The notes beneath the pieces were generated by a model. The model had not been told where the DNA came from. It did not search any database and saw only the letters and a program-made list of their open reading frames with translations. From Phylloscopus collybita (taxonomy: Eukaryota; Chordata; Aves; Passeriformes; Phylloscopidae), in assembly GCA_027886175.1 (NCBI GenBank), contig JAJNNQ010000139.1:2914001-2978000 (forward strand): 64,000 nucleotides of DNA, read 5' to 3'. Each line of letters begins with the position of its first letter. Position 1 is the first letter of the stretch. The position numbers and the translations under genes were made by a program. Positions 13,735 through 25,898 of this stretch are shown here, in pieces.

Positions 13735-15686
13735 CGTTCCTGTCTAATACTGTCTGCCTGCCACTGGGTTACGCCTGCTGAAATTCCTCACAAATGAGGC
13801 TATCTCCCAGATGGAATCTACCACCAGTTCGAAGTTTGTTTGCCCTTGTAGTGCCAAAGGCCTCCTAAAAACTGACATCAGGAACCTGGGGTGGAGACAT
13901 CGGTTTCCCATGAAAAAGGTCCACCGTTCGTGTCCTATGCTGTCTGCCTGCCACTGATCTTCTGCCTGCTGAAATTCCATACAAATGAGGATATCTCCTC
14001 AATGCAATCAACCACCAGACGGAACTTTGTCTGCCCTTGTAGTGCCAAAGGCCTCCTACATACTGACATCAGGAACCTGGAGTGGAGACTTTGGTTTCCC
14101 ATGGAAATGCGACAGCGTTCGTGTCTAATGATGTTTGCCTGCCACTAGGATTCTGCCTATTAAAATTACAATAAAATTCCATACCATTGAAGATGTCTCT
14201 CACGTGCAATCTAACACCAAATGGAAGTTTGTCTGCCCCTGTAGAGCAAAAGGCTTCCTACAAATTGACATCAAGAAGCTGGGGCAGAGACTTTGGTTTC
14301 CCATGGCAAAGGGCCACGGTTCCTGTCTAATGCTGTCTGCCTGCCACTGGGCTTATGGCTACTAAAATTACATACAAATGAGGATATCTCCCAGATGCAA
14401 TATGCCACCAGTTGGAAGTTTGTCTCGTCTTGTAGTGCCAGAGGCCTCCTAGAAAATGACATCAGGAACCTGGGGTGGAGACTTTGGTTTCCCATGGAAA
14501 TGGGCCACTATTCATGTCTAATTCTGTCTGCCTGCCGCTGGGATTCTGCCTACTAAAATTCCACTAAAATTCCATGCAAATGCGAATATCTCCCGGGTGC
14601 AACCAAACACCAGATGGAAGTTTCTCTGCCCTTGTATTGCCAAAGACCTCCTTCAAACTGACATCAGGAACATAGGATGGATAATTTGTCCTTCCATGGA
14701 AAAGGACCACCGTTCCTGTCTAATGCTGTCTGCCTGCCACTGGGTTACGCCTGCTGAAATTCCTCACAAATGAGGCTATCTCCCAGATGGAATCTACCAC
14801 CAGTTCGAAGTTTGTTTGCCCTTGTAGTGCCAAAGGCCTCCTAAAAACTGACATCAGGAACCTGGGGTGGAGACATCGGTTTCCCATGAAAAAGGTCCAC
14901 CGTTCGTGTCCTATGCTGTCTGCCTGCCACTGATCTTCTGCCTGCTGAAATTCCATACAAATGAGGATATCTCCTCAATGCAATCAACCACCAGACGGAA
15001 CTTTGTCTGCCCTTGTAGTGCCAAAGGCCTCCTACATACTGACATCAGGAACCTGGAGTGGAGACTTTGGTTTCCCATGGAAATGCGACAGCGTTCGTGT
15101 CTAATGATGTTTGCCTGCCACTAGGATTCTGCCTATTAAAATTACAATAAAATTCCATACCATTGAAGATGTCTCTCACGTGCAATCTAACACCAAATGG
15201 AAGTTTGTCTGCCCCTGTAGAGCAAAAGGCTTCCTACAAATTGACATCAAGAAGCTGGGGCAGAGACTTTGGTTTCCCATGGCAAAGGGCCACGGTTCCT
15301 GTCTAATGCTGTCTGCCTGCCACTGGGCTTATGGCTACTAAAATTACATACAAATGAGGATATCTCCCAGATGCAATATGCCACCAGTTGGAAGTTTGTC
15401 TCCTCTTGTAGTGCCAGAGGCCTCCTAGAAAATGACATCAGGAACCTGGGGTGGAGACTTTGGTTTCCCATGGAAATGGGCCACTATTCATGTCTAATTT
15501 TTTCTGCCTGCCGCTGCGATTCTGCCTACTAAAATTCCACTAAAATTCCATGCAAATGCGAATATCTCCCGGGTGCAATCAAACACCAGATGGAAGTTTC
15601 TCTGCCCTTGTATTGCCAAAGACCTCCTTCAAACTGACATCAGGAACATAGGATGGATAATTTGTCTTTCCATGGAAAAGGACCAC
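13735..15686 (+). repeat. Tandem duplication, 976-bp unit (5 monomers)
   Basis: Copy 1 (about 13,735-14,710) and copy 2 (about 14,711-15,686) align at a constant offset of 976 bp. Shared private features are the CCCATGAAAAAGGTCC box, a monomer with CATACCATTGAAGATG, and a monomer with GCAAATGCGAATATC. Differences are a handful of substitutions. The flanks show the joint: both copies end in GGATGGATAATTTGTC followed by a CCATGGAAAAGGACC box. Confidence 0.87.
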
Positions 15687-18600
15687 CGTTCCTGTCTAAT
15701 GCTGTCTGCCTGGCACTGTGGTTATGACTGCTGAAGTTCCATACAAATGAGGATATCTCCCAGATGCAATATGCCACCAGATGGAAGTTTGTCTGCTCTA
15801 GCAGTGCCAAAGGCCTCCTTCAAACTGACATTCGGAACCTGGCCTGGAGACATTGGTTTCCTACGGAAAAGGTCCACCGTTCATTTTTAATGCGGTCGGT
15901 CTGCAACTTGGATTCTGAGTACTATAATTCCACTAAAATTCTATACAAATGAGGATATCTCCCAGGTGCAATCTACCACCAGATGTTAGTTTGTCTGCTC
16001 TTGCAGTGCCAAAGGCCTCCTTTATACTGACATTCGGAACCTGGCCTGGAGACTTTGGTTTCCTATGGAAAAGGCCCACCGTTCGTGTTTAATTCTCTCT
16101 GTCTGCAACTGGGCTTCTGAGTACTAAAATACCACTAAAATTCCATACAAATAAGGACATCTACGAGGTGCGATCCACCACTAGATGGAAGTTTGTCTGC
16201 CCTTGTAGTGCCAAAGGCCTACTACAAACTGACATCAGGAGCCTGGGTTGGAGACTTTGTTTTCCCATGGAAAAGGGCCACCGTTCGTGTCTAATGCTGT
16301 CTGCCTGCCACTGGGCTTCTATCTGCTGAAATTCCATACAAATGAGGATATCTTCCCGATGCAATCAACCACCAGACGGAAGTTTCTCTGCCCTTGTACT
16401 GTCAATGGCCTACTAAAACCTGACATCGGGAACGTGGTGTGGAGACTTTGGCTTCCCTAGGAAAAGGACCACCGTTCCTCTCTAATGCGGTCTGCCTGGC
16501 ACTGTGGTTATGACTGCTGAAGGTCCATACAAATGAGGATATCTCCCAGGAGCAATCTACCACCAGGTGGAAGTTTGTCTGCCCTTGTAGTGCCAAAGGC
16601 CTCCTAGTAACGGACATCAGGAATGTGGGGTGGAGACTTTGGTTTCCCTATAAAAAATGGGCCACCGTTCGTGTCTAATGCTCTCTGCCTGCCACTGGGG
16701 ATCTTCGTAATAAAATTCCAATAAAATTCCATAGAAATGAGGATAACTCCCAGGTGCAATCTACCACCAGATGGAAGTTTTTCTGCCTGTATGTTGGAAA
16801 AGGCCTCCTACAAAGTGACATCAGCAATGAGCGCGGAGATTTGGGTTTCCCATGGAAATGGGCCACCTTTCGTGTCTAATGGTGTCTGCCTGCCACTGGG
16901 ATTATGCCTTGTAAAATCCCATACAATGAGGATATCTCCCACATGGAGTCTACGACCAGATGAAAGTTTGTCTGCCCTTGTTATGCCAACGGCCTCCTAC
17001 AAACTGACATCAGGAATCTGGAGAGGACGCTTTGGTTTCCCATGGAAAAGGGGCACCTTGGTGTTTAATGCTGTCTCCTTGCCACTGGGCTTATGACTAC
17101 TGAAATTACATACAAATGAGGATATCTCCCTAAACAAAATTTCCCACCAGATGGAAGTTTGTCTGCCCTTTTAATGCCAAAGGCCTACTAAAAACTGACA
17201 TCAGGAGCCTGGGTTGGAGCCTTTGTTTTCCCATGGAAAAGGGCCACCGTTCCTCTCTAATGCTGTCTACCTGCCAATGGGCTTCTACCTGATGAAATTC
17301 CATAAAAATGAGGATATCTCAACGATGCAATCAACCACCAGTTGGAAGTTTGTCTGCCCTTGTAGTGACAATAGCCTCCTAGAAACGGACATCAGGAACG
17401 TGGGGTGGAGATTTTGGTTTCCCATCAAATGGGCCATTATTCGTGTCTAATGCTGTCTGCCTGCCACTGGGTTTCTTCCTACTAAAATTCCACTAAATCT
17501 CCTTAAAAATGAGGATATCTCCCAGGTGCAATCTACAACCAGATGGAAGTTTCTCTGCCCTTATATTGGAAAACGTCTCCTACAAAGTGACATCAGCAAC
17601 ATGGGGTGGAGATTTTGGTTTCCCATGGAAAAGGGCCACTGTTCGTGTCTAATGCTGTCTGCCTGCCACTGGAGTAATGCCTACTTAAATTCCTCACAAA
17701 TGAGGACATCTCCCAGATGGAATCTACCACCAGTTGGAAGTTTGTCTGCCCTCGTAGTGCCGAAGGCCTCCTAAAAACTGACATCAGGAACGTGGGGTGG
17801 AGACTTTGGTTTCCCAAGGGAATGGGCCACCGTTTCTGTCTAATGCTGTCTGCTAGCCACTGGGCTTATGCCTGTTAAATTCCACTAAAATTCTATACAA
17901 ATGAGGATATCTCCCAGGTGTAATCTAAACTAGATGGATGTTTCTCTGCCCTTGTAGTGCCCAAGACCTCCTACAAACTGCCATGAGGAACCTAGGGTGG
18001 AGACTTTGGTTTCCCATGTAAAAGGACCACCGTTCCTGTCTAATGCTGTCTGCCTGGCACTGTGGCTATGACTGCTGCAGTTCCATACAAATGCTGATAA
18101 GTCCCAGGTGCAATCTACCACCAGGTGGAAGTTTGTCTGCCCTTGAAGTGCCAAAGGCCTCCTAAAAATTGACATCAGGAACGTGCGGTGGAGACTTTGT
18201 TTTCCCATGGAAATGGGCCACCCTTTTTGTCTAATGCTATGTGCCTGCCACTGGGCGTATGCCTAGTAAAATTCCATAAAAATGAGGATATCTCCCAGAT
18301 GGAGTCTACCACCAGTTGAAAGTTTGTCTGCCCTTGTAATGCAACGGCCTCCTACAAACTGACATCAGGAACCTGGAGAGGACGCTTTGGTTTCCCATGG
18401 AAAAGGGCCACCCTTGGTGTTTAATGCTGTCTCCTTGCCACTGACTTATGACTACTGAAATTACATACAAATGAGGATATCTCCCAGACGCAATATGCCA
18501 CCAGATGGAAATTTGTCTGCTCTTGCAGTGCCAAAGGCCTCCTTCAAACTGACATTCGGAACCTCACCTGGAGACTTTGGTTTCCTATAGAAAAGGCCCA

Positions 18601-19320
18601 CCATTCATGTTTAATGCTGTCTGTCTGCCATTGGGCTTCTGAGTACTAAAATTCCACTAAAATTCCATAAAAATGAGGATATCTCCCAGGTGCAATCTAC
18701 CACCAGGTGGAAGTTTGTCAGCCCTTGCAGTGCCAAAAGCCTCCTAAAAACTGACATCAGGAACATAGGATGGATAATTTGTTTTTCCATGGAAAGGGGC
18801 CACTGTTCGTGTCTAATGCTGTCTGCCTGCCAGTGGGCAGAAGCCTACCAAAATTCCCTACAAATGAGGATATCTCCCAAATGCAATTTCACACCAGATG
18901 GAAGTTTGTCTGCCCTTTTTATGCCAAAGGCCTCCTACAAACTGACATCAGGAGCCTGGGTTGGAGACTTTGTTTTCCCATGGAAAAGGGCCACCGTTCG
19001 TGTCTAATGCTATCTGCCTGCCACTGGGCTTTTACCTGCTGAAATTCCATACAAATGAGGATATCTCCCCGATGCAATCAGCCACCAGACGGAAGTTTGT
19101 TTGCCCTTGTACTGCCAAAGGCCTCCTAAAACCTGACATCAGGAACGTGGCTTGGAGACTTTGGCTGCCCATGGGAAAAGGGCCACCGTTCATGTCTAAT
19201 GCTGTCTGCCTGCCACTGGGCTTTTACCTGCTGAAATTCCATACAAATGAGGATATCTCCCCGATGCAATCAACCACCAGACGGAAGTTTGTCTACCTTT
19301 GTAGTGTCAAAGGTCTCCTA
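14860..19320 (+). repeat. Large segmental duplication, copy 1 (about 4.46 kb)
   Basis: This segment aligns to 20,314-24,775 at an offset of 5,454-5,455 bp along its whole length, that is 23 or so monomers in the same order with few substitutions. The two copies are separated by about 1 kb (19,320-20,313) that itself derives from the 7.7-8.7 kb block. Within this copy the monomer at 16,911-17,010 departs from the partner and carries a conversion-like patch. Confidence 0.9.
16911..17010 (+). other. Conversion-like patch shared with inverted array at 50,641-50,740
   Basis: Inside the duplicated block this monomer has private variants: a missing A in CATACAATGAGG, CACATGGAGTC, TACGACCAG and TTATGCCAACGG. 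The corresponding monomers of the other two copies (2,108 and 22,366) lack them. The reverse complement of 50,641-50,740 carries all of them and differs over these 100 bp at only one base. This is best explained by transfer between arrays of opposite orientation. Confidence 0.8.
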
Positions 19321-20313
19321 AAAACTGACATCAGGAACGTGGGGTGGAGACTTTGTTTTTCCATGGAAAGAGGCCACCGTTCGTGTCTAATGCTGTCTGC
19401 CTGCCAGTGGGCATATGCCTACCAAAATTCCATACATATGAGGATATCTCCCAAATGCAATTTCCCACCAGATGAAAGTTTGTCTGCCCTTTTAATGCCA
19501 AAGGCCTCCTACAAACTGACATGAGGAGCCTGGGTTGGAGACTTTGGTTTCCCATGGATATTGGCCAGCGTTCGTGTGTAATGCTGTCTTCCTGCCGCTG
19601 GACTTCTGCCTACTAAAATTCCACTAAAATTCTATACAAATGAGGATATCTCCGAGGTGCAATCTACCACCAGTTTGAAGTTTGCCTGCCCTTGTAGTTC
19701 CAAAGGCCTCCTACAAACTGACATCAGGAACGTGAGGTGGAGAATTTGCTTTCCCATGGAAAAGGTCCATTGTTCGTGTCTAATGCTGTCTGCCTGCCAC
19801 TGGGCTTCTGCCTGCTGAAATTCCATACAAATGAGGATATCTCCTCGATGCAATCAACCACCAGACGGAACTTTGTCTGCCCTTCTTGTGCCAAACGCCT
19901 CCTTCAAACTGACATCAGGATCCTGGATTGGAAACTTTGGTTTCCCATGGAAATGGGCCAGCGTTCGTGTCTAATGATGTGTGCCTGCCACGAGGCTTCT
20001 GCCTATTAAAATTCCACTAAAATTCCATACAAATGAGGATGTCTCCCATGTGCAATCTACCACCAGATGGAAGTTTGTCTGCCCCTGTAGAGCCAAAGGC
20101 TTCCTACAAATTGACATCAGGAACCTGGGGCGGAGACTTTGGTTTCCCTTTGAAAAGGACCACCGTTCCTGTCTAATGCTGTCTGCCTGCCACTGTGGTT
20201 ATGACTGCTGAAGTTCCATACAAATGAGGATATCTCCCAGGTGCAATCTACCACCAGGTGGACGTTTGTTTGCCCTCCTTGTGCCAAAGGCCTCCTAAAA
20301 ACTGACATCAGGA

Positions 20314-23300
20314 ACGTGGGGTGGAGACATCGGATTCCCATGAAAAAGGTCCACCGTTCGTGTCCTATGCTGTCTGCCTGCCACTGATCTTCTGCCTGCT
20401 GAAATTCCATACAAATGAGGATATCTCCTCAATGCAATCAACCACCAGACGGAACTTTGTCTGCCCTTGTAGTGCCAAAGGCCTCCTACATACTGACATC
20501 AGGAACCTGGAGTGGAGACTTTGGTTTCCCATGGAAATGCGACAGCGTTCGTGTCTAATGATGTTTGCCTGCCACTAGGATTCTGCCTATTAAAATTACA
20601 ATAAAATTCCATACCATTGAAGATGTCTCTCACGTCTAATCTAACACCAAATGGAAGTTTGTCTGCCCCTGTAGAGCAAAAGGCTTCCTACAAATTGACA
20701 TCAAGAAGCTGGGGCAGAGACTTTGGTTTCCCATGGCAAAGGGCCACGGTTCCTGTCTAATGCTGTCTGCCTGCCACTGGGCTTATGGCTACTAAAATTA
20801 CATACAAATGAGGATATCTCCCAGATGCAATATGCCACCAGTTGGAAGTTTGTCTCCTCTTGTAGTGCCAGAGGCCTCCTAGAAAATGACATCAGGAACC
20901 TGGGGTGGAGACTTTGGTTTCCCATGGAAATGGGCCACTATTCATGTCTAATTTTTTCTGCCTGCCGCTGCGATTCTGCCTACTAAAATTCCACTAAAAT
21001 TCCATGCAAATGCGAATATCTCCCGGGTGCAATCAAACACCAGATGGAAGTTTCTCTGCCCTTGTATTGCCAAAGACCTCCTTCAAACTGACATCAGGAA
21101 CATAGGATGGATAATTTGTCTTTCCATGGAAAAGGACCACCGTTCCTGTCTAATGCTGTCTGCCTGGCACTGTGGTTATGACTGCTGAAGTTCCATACAA
21201 ATGAGGATATCTCCCAGATGCAATATGCCACCAGATGGAAGTTTGTCTGCTCTAGCAGTGCCAAAGGCCTCCTTCAAACTGACATTCGGAACCTGGCCTG
21301 GAGACATTGGTTTCCTACGGAAAAGGTCCACCGTTCATTTTTAATGCGGTCGGTCTGCAACTGGGATTCTGAGTACTATAATTCCACTAAAATTCTATAC
21401 AAATGAGGATATCTCCCAGGTGCAATCTACCACCAGATGTTAGTTTGTCTGCTCTTGCAGTGCCAAAGGCCTCCTTTATACTGACATTCGGAACCTGGCC
21501 TGGAGACTTTGGTTTCCTATGGAAAAGGCCCACCGTTCGTGTTTAATGCTCTCTGTCTGCAACTGGGCTTCTGAGTACTAAAATACCACTAAAATTCCAT
21601 ACAAATAAGGACATCTACAAGGTGCGATCCACCACTAGATGGACGTTTGTCTGCCCTTGTAGTGCCAAAGGCCTACTACAAACTGACATCAGGAGCCTGG
21701 GTTGGAGACTTTGTTTTCCCATGGAAAAGGGCCACCGTTCGTGTCTAATGCTGTCTGCCTGCCACTGGGCTTCTATCTGCTGAAATTCCATACAAATGAG
21801 GATATCTTCCCGATGCAATCAACCACCAGACGGAAGTTTCTCTGCCCTTGTACTGTCAATGGCCTACTAAAACCTGACATCGGGAACGTGGTGTGGAGAC
21901 TTTGGCTTCCCTAGGAAAAGGACCACCGTTCCTGTCTAATGCGGTCTGCCTGGCACTGTGGTTATGACTGCTGAAGGTCCATACAAATGAGGATATCTCC
22001 CAGGAGCAATCTACCACCAGGTGGAAGTTTGTCTGCCCTTGTAGTGCCAAAGGCCTCCTAGTAACGGACATCAGGAATGTGGGGTGGAGACTTTGGTTTC
22101 CCTATAAAAAATGGGCCACCGTTCGTGTCTAATGCTGTCTGCCTGCCACTGGGGATCTTCGTAATAAAATTCCAATAAAATTCCATAGAAATGAGGATAA
22201 CTCCCAGGTGCAATCTACCACCAGATGGAAGTTTTTCTGCCTGTATGTTGGAAAAGGCCTCCTACAAAGTGACATCAGCAATGAGCGCGGAGATTTGGGT
22301 TTCCCATGGAAATGGGCCACCTTTCGTGTCTAATGGTGTCTGCCTGCCACTGGGATTATGCCTTGTAAAATCCCATACAAATGAGGATATCTCCCAGATA
22401 GAGTCTACCACCAGGTGAAAGTTTGTCTGCCCTTGTAATGCCAATGGCCTCCTACACACTGACATCAGGATTCTGGAGAGGACGCTTTGGTTTCCCATGG
22501 AAAAGGGGCACCTTGGTGTTTAATGCTGTCTCCTTGCCACTGGGCTTATGACTACTGAAATTACATACAAATGAGGATATCTCCCTAAACAAAATTTCCC
22601 ACCAGATGGAAGTTTGTCTGCCCTTTTAATGCCAAAGGCCTACTAAAAACTGACATCAGGAGCCTGGGTTGGAGCCTTTGTTTTCCCATGGAAAAGGGCC
22701 ACCGTTCCTCTCTAATGCTGTCTACCTGCCAATGGGCTTCTACCTGATGAAATTCCATAAAAATGAGGATATCTCAACGATGCAATCAACCACCAGTTGG
22801 AAGTTTGTCTGCCCTTGTAGTGACAATAGCCTCCTAGAAACGGACATCAGGAACGTGGGGTGGAGATTTTGGTTTCCCATCAAATGGGCCATTATTCGTG
22901 TCTAATGCTGTCTGCCTGCCACTGGGTTTCTTCCTACTAAAATTCCACTAAATCTCCTTAAAAATGAGGATATCTCCCAGGTGCAATCTACAACCAGATG
23001 GAAGTTTCTCTGCCCGTATATTGGAAAACGTCTCCTACAAAGTGACATCAGCAACATGGGGTGGAGATTTTGGTTTCCCATGGAAAAGGGCCACTGTTCG
23101 TGTCTAATGCTGTCTGCCTGCCACTGGAGTAATGCCTACTTAAATTCCTCACAAATGAGGACATCTCCCAGATGGAATCTACCACCAGTTGGAAGTTTGT
23201 CTGCCCTCGTAGTGCCGAAGGCCTCCTAAAAACTGACATCAGGAACGTGGGGTGGAGACTTTGGTTTCCCAAGGGAATGGGCCACCGTTTCTGTCTAATG

Positions 23301-24775
23301 CTGTCTGCTAGCCACTGGGCTTATGCCTGTTAAATTCCACTAAAATTCTATACAAATGAGGATATCTCCCAGGTGTAATCTAAACTAGATGGATGTTTCT
23401 CTGCCCTTGTAGTGCCCAAGACCTCCTACAAACTGCCATGAGGAACCTAGGGTGGAGACTTTGGTTTCCCATGTAAAAGGACCACCGTTCCTGTCTAATG
23501 CTGTCTGCCTGGCACTGTGGCTATGACTGCTGCAGTTCCATACAAATGCTGATAAGTCCCAGGTGCAATCTACCACCAGGTGGAAGTTTGTCTGCCCTTG
23601 AAGTGCCAAAGGCCTCCTAAAAATTGACATCAGGAACGTGCGGTGGAGACTTTGTTTTCCCATGGAAATGGGCCACCCTTTTTGTCTAATGCTATGTGCC
23701 TGCCACTGGGCGTATGCCTAGTAAAATTCCATAAAAATGAGGATATCTCCCAGATGGAGTCTACCACCAGTTGAAAGTTTGTCTGCCCTTGTAATGCAAC
23801 GGCCTCCTACAAACTGACATCAGGAACCTGGAGAGGACGCTTTGGTTTCCCATGGAAAAGGGCCACCCTTGGTGTTTAATGCTGTCTCCTTGCCACTGAC
23901 TTATGACTACTGAAATTACATACAAATGAGGATATCTCCCAGACGCAATATGCCACCAGATGGAAATTTGTCTGCTCTTGCAGTGCCAAAGGCCTCCTTC
24001 AAACTGACATTCGGAACCTCACCTGGAGACTTTGGTTTCCTATAGAAAAGGCCCACCATTCATGTTTAATGCTGTCTGTCTGCCATTGGGCTTCTGAGTA
24101 CTAAAATTCCACTAAAATTCCATAAAAATGAGGATATCTCCCAGGTGCAATCTACCACCAGGTGGAAGTTTGTCAGCCCTTGCAGTGCCAAAAGCCTCCT
24201 AAAAACTGACATCAGGAACATAGGATGGATAATTTGTTTTTCCATGGAAAGGGGCCACTGTTCGTGTCTAATGCTGTCTGCCTGCCAGTGGGCAGAAGCC
24301 TACCAAAATTCCCTACAAATGAGGATATCTCCCAAATGCAATTTCACACCAGATGGAAGTTTGTCTGCCCTTTTTATGCCAAAGGCCTCCTACAAACTGA
24401 CATCAGGAGCCTGGGTTGGAGACTTTGTTTTCCCATGGAAAAGGGCCACCGTTCGTGTCTAATGCTATCTGCCTGCCACTGGGCTTTTACCTGCTGAAAT
24501 TCCATACAAATGAGGATATCTCCCCGATGCAATCAGCCACCAGACGGAAGTTTGTTTGCCCTTGTACTGCCAAAGGCCTCCTAAAACCTGACATCAGGAA
24601 CGTGGCTTGGAGACTATGGCTGCCCATGGGAAAAGGGCCACCGTTCATGTCTAATGCTGTCTGCCTGCCACTGGGCTTTTACCTGCTGAAATTCCATACA
24701 AATGAGGATATCTCCCCGATGCAATCAACCACCAGACGGAAGTTTGTCTACCTTTGTAGTGTCAAAGGTCTCCTA
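20314..24775 (+). repeat. Large segmental duplication, copy 2 (about 4.46 kb)
   Basis: This is the partner of 14,860-19,320 at an offset of 5,454-5,455 bp. It also forms the outer part of the left palindrome arm, because the minus-orientation satellite at about 31.3-35.2 kb follows the same monomer order in reverse. The match to copy 1 stops where copy 1 reads CTAAAAACTGACATCAGG and copy 2 reads CTAGAAACGGACATGAGG, near 19,320 and 24,775. Confidence 0.9.
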
Positions 24776-25898
24776 GAAACGGACATGAGGAACGTGGGGT
24801 GGAGACTTTGGTTTCCCATAGAAATGGGCCATTTTTCGTGTCTAATGCTGTCTGCCTGCCACTGTGCTTCTTCCTACTAAAATTCCACTAAAACTCCATA
24901 GAAATGAGGATATCTCCCAGGTGCAATCTACAACCAGATGGAAGTTTCTCTGCCCTTATATTGGAAAACGCCTGCTACAAAGTGACATCAGCAACATGGG
25001 GTGGAGATTTTGGTTTCCCATGGAAAAGGGCCACTGTTCGTGTCTAATCCTCTCTGCCTGCCACTGGGGTTATGCCTGCTGAAATTCCTCACAAATGAGG
25101 ATATCTCCCAGATGGAATCCACCACCAGTTCGAAATTTGTTTACCCTTCTAGTGCCAAAGGCCTCCTAAAAACTGACATCAGGAACCTGGGGTGGAGACT
25201 TTGGTTTCTCATGGAAATGGGCCACCGTTCATGTCTAATAATGTCTGTCGGCCATTGGGCTTCTACCTACGAAAATTCCACTGAAATTCCATACAAATGA
25301 AGACATCTCCCGGGTGCAGTCTATTGCCAGATATAAGTTTTTCTACCCTTGTATTTCCAAAGGCCTTCTACAAACTGACATGAGGAGCCTGGAGTGGAGA
25401 CTTTGGTTTCCCATGGATATGGGCCAGCGTTCGTGTGTAATGCAGTCTGCCTGCCGCTGGATTTCTGCCTACTTTAATACCACTGAAATTCCATAAAAAT
25501 GAGGATATCTCCCAGGTGAAATCTACCACGAGATGGAAGTTTTTCTGCCCTTGTACTTTCAAACGCCTCTTACAAACTAACATCAGGAACGTGGGGTAGA
25601 GACTTCGGTTTCCCATGGAAAAGGGTCACCGTTTGTGTCTAATGCAGTCTTCCTGCCACTGGGGTTATGCCTGCTGAAATTCCTCACAAATGAGGATATC
25701 TCCCACACGGAATCTGCCACCAGTTGGAAGTTTGTCTGCCCTTGTAGTGCCAAAGGCCTCCTACAAACTGACATCAGGCACGTAAGATGGAGACTTTGGT
25801 TTCCCAAGGAAATGGACCACAGTTCGTGCCCAATGCTGTCTGCAAAACACTGGGCTTATGCCTACTAAAATTCCACTAAAATTCTATACAAATGAGGA
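20314..25898 (+). repeat. Palindrome left arm (inverted relative to 30,251-35,200)
   Basis: From 25,898 leftwards to about 25,000 every position pairs with a minus-strand position such that the two coordinates sum to 56,149. In a 165-bp stretch that I compared base by base next to the junction I count five mismatches, about 97% identity. Farther out the order is kept but the sum drifts (55,766 at 24.1 kb; about 55,575 at 21.7-22.7 kb; 55,373 at 20.3 kb), so the arms differ by whole-monomer gains or losses. The right arm lacks two monomers present at about 24,420-24,800. Confidence 0.88.

Larger units (their letters stand above)
1..25898 (+). repeat. 191-bp satellite array, plus orientation (left arm)
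   Basis: Head-to-tail monomers run without a break. The box GGAGACTTTGG recurs at 79, 270, 459 and 650, giving spacings of 191, 189 and 191 bp, then 202 bp to the next. Each monomer carries in order a CCATGG box, GTGTCTAATGCTGTCTGCC, GAGGATATCTCCCAG, ACCACCAGATGGAAGTTTG, AAAGGCCTCC and CTGACATCAGGAAC. There are two length classes: about 191 bp, and about 202 bp where AAAATTCCACT is duplicated before the CATACAAATGAGG segment. Monomers differ widely, but blocks of several monomers are repeated almost exactly. The length equals the zebra finch satellite Tgut191A; sequence identity to it is not established here. The many 60-120 codon open frames are not genes. Confidence 0.97.

Noticed and set aside
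77..25868. Dozens of 60-190 codon open frames in the satellite with similar peptides on both strands
   Set aside because: They follow the 191-bp monomer, occur in all arrays and both strands, and mostly lack an ATG start. The monomer length (191 or 202-203 bp, not a multiple of 3) breaks the frame at each repeat. They are shadows of the repeat, not a gene family.
1..25898. CENP-B box in the satellite
   Set aside because: The only similar stretch (TTCGTGTCTAATGCTG) fails at the required A and CGGG positions.
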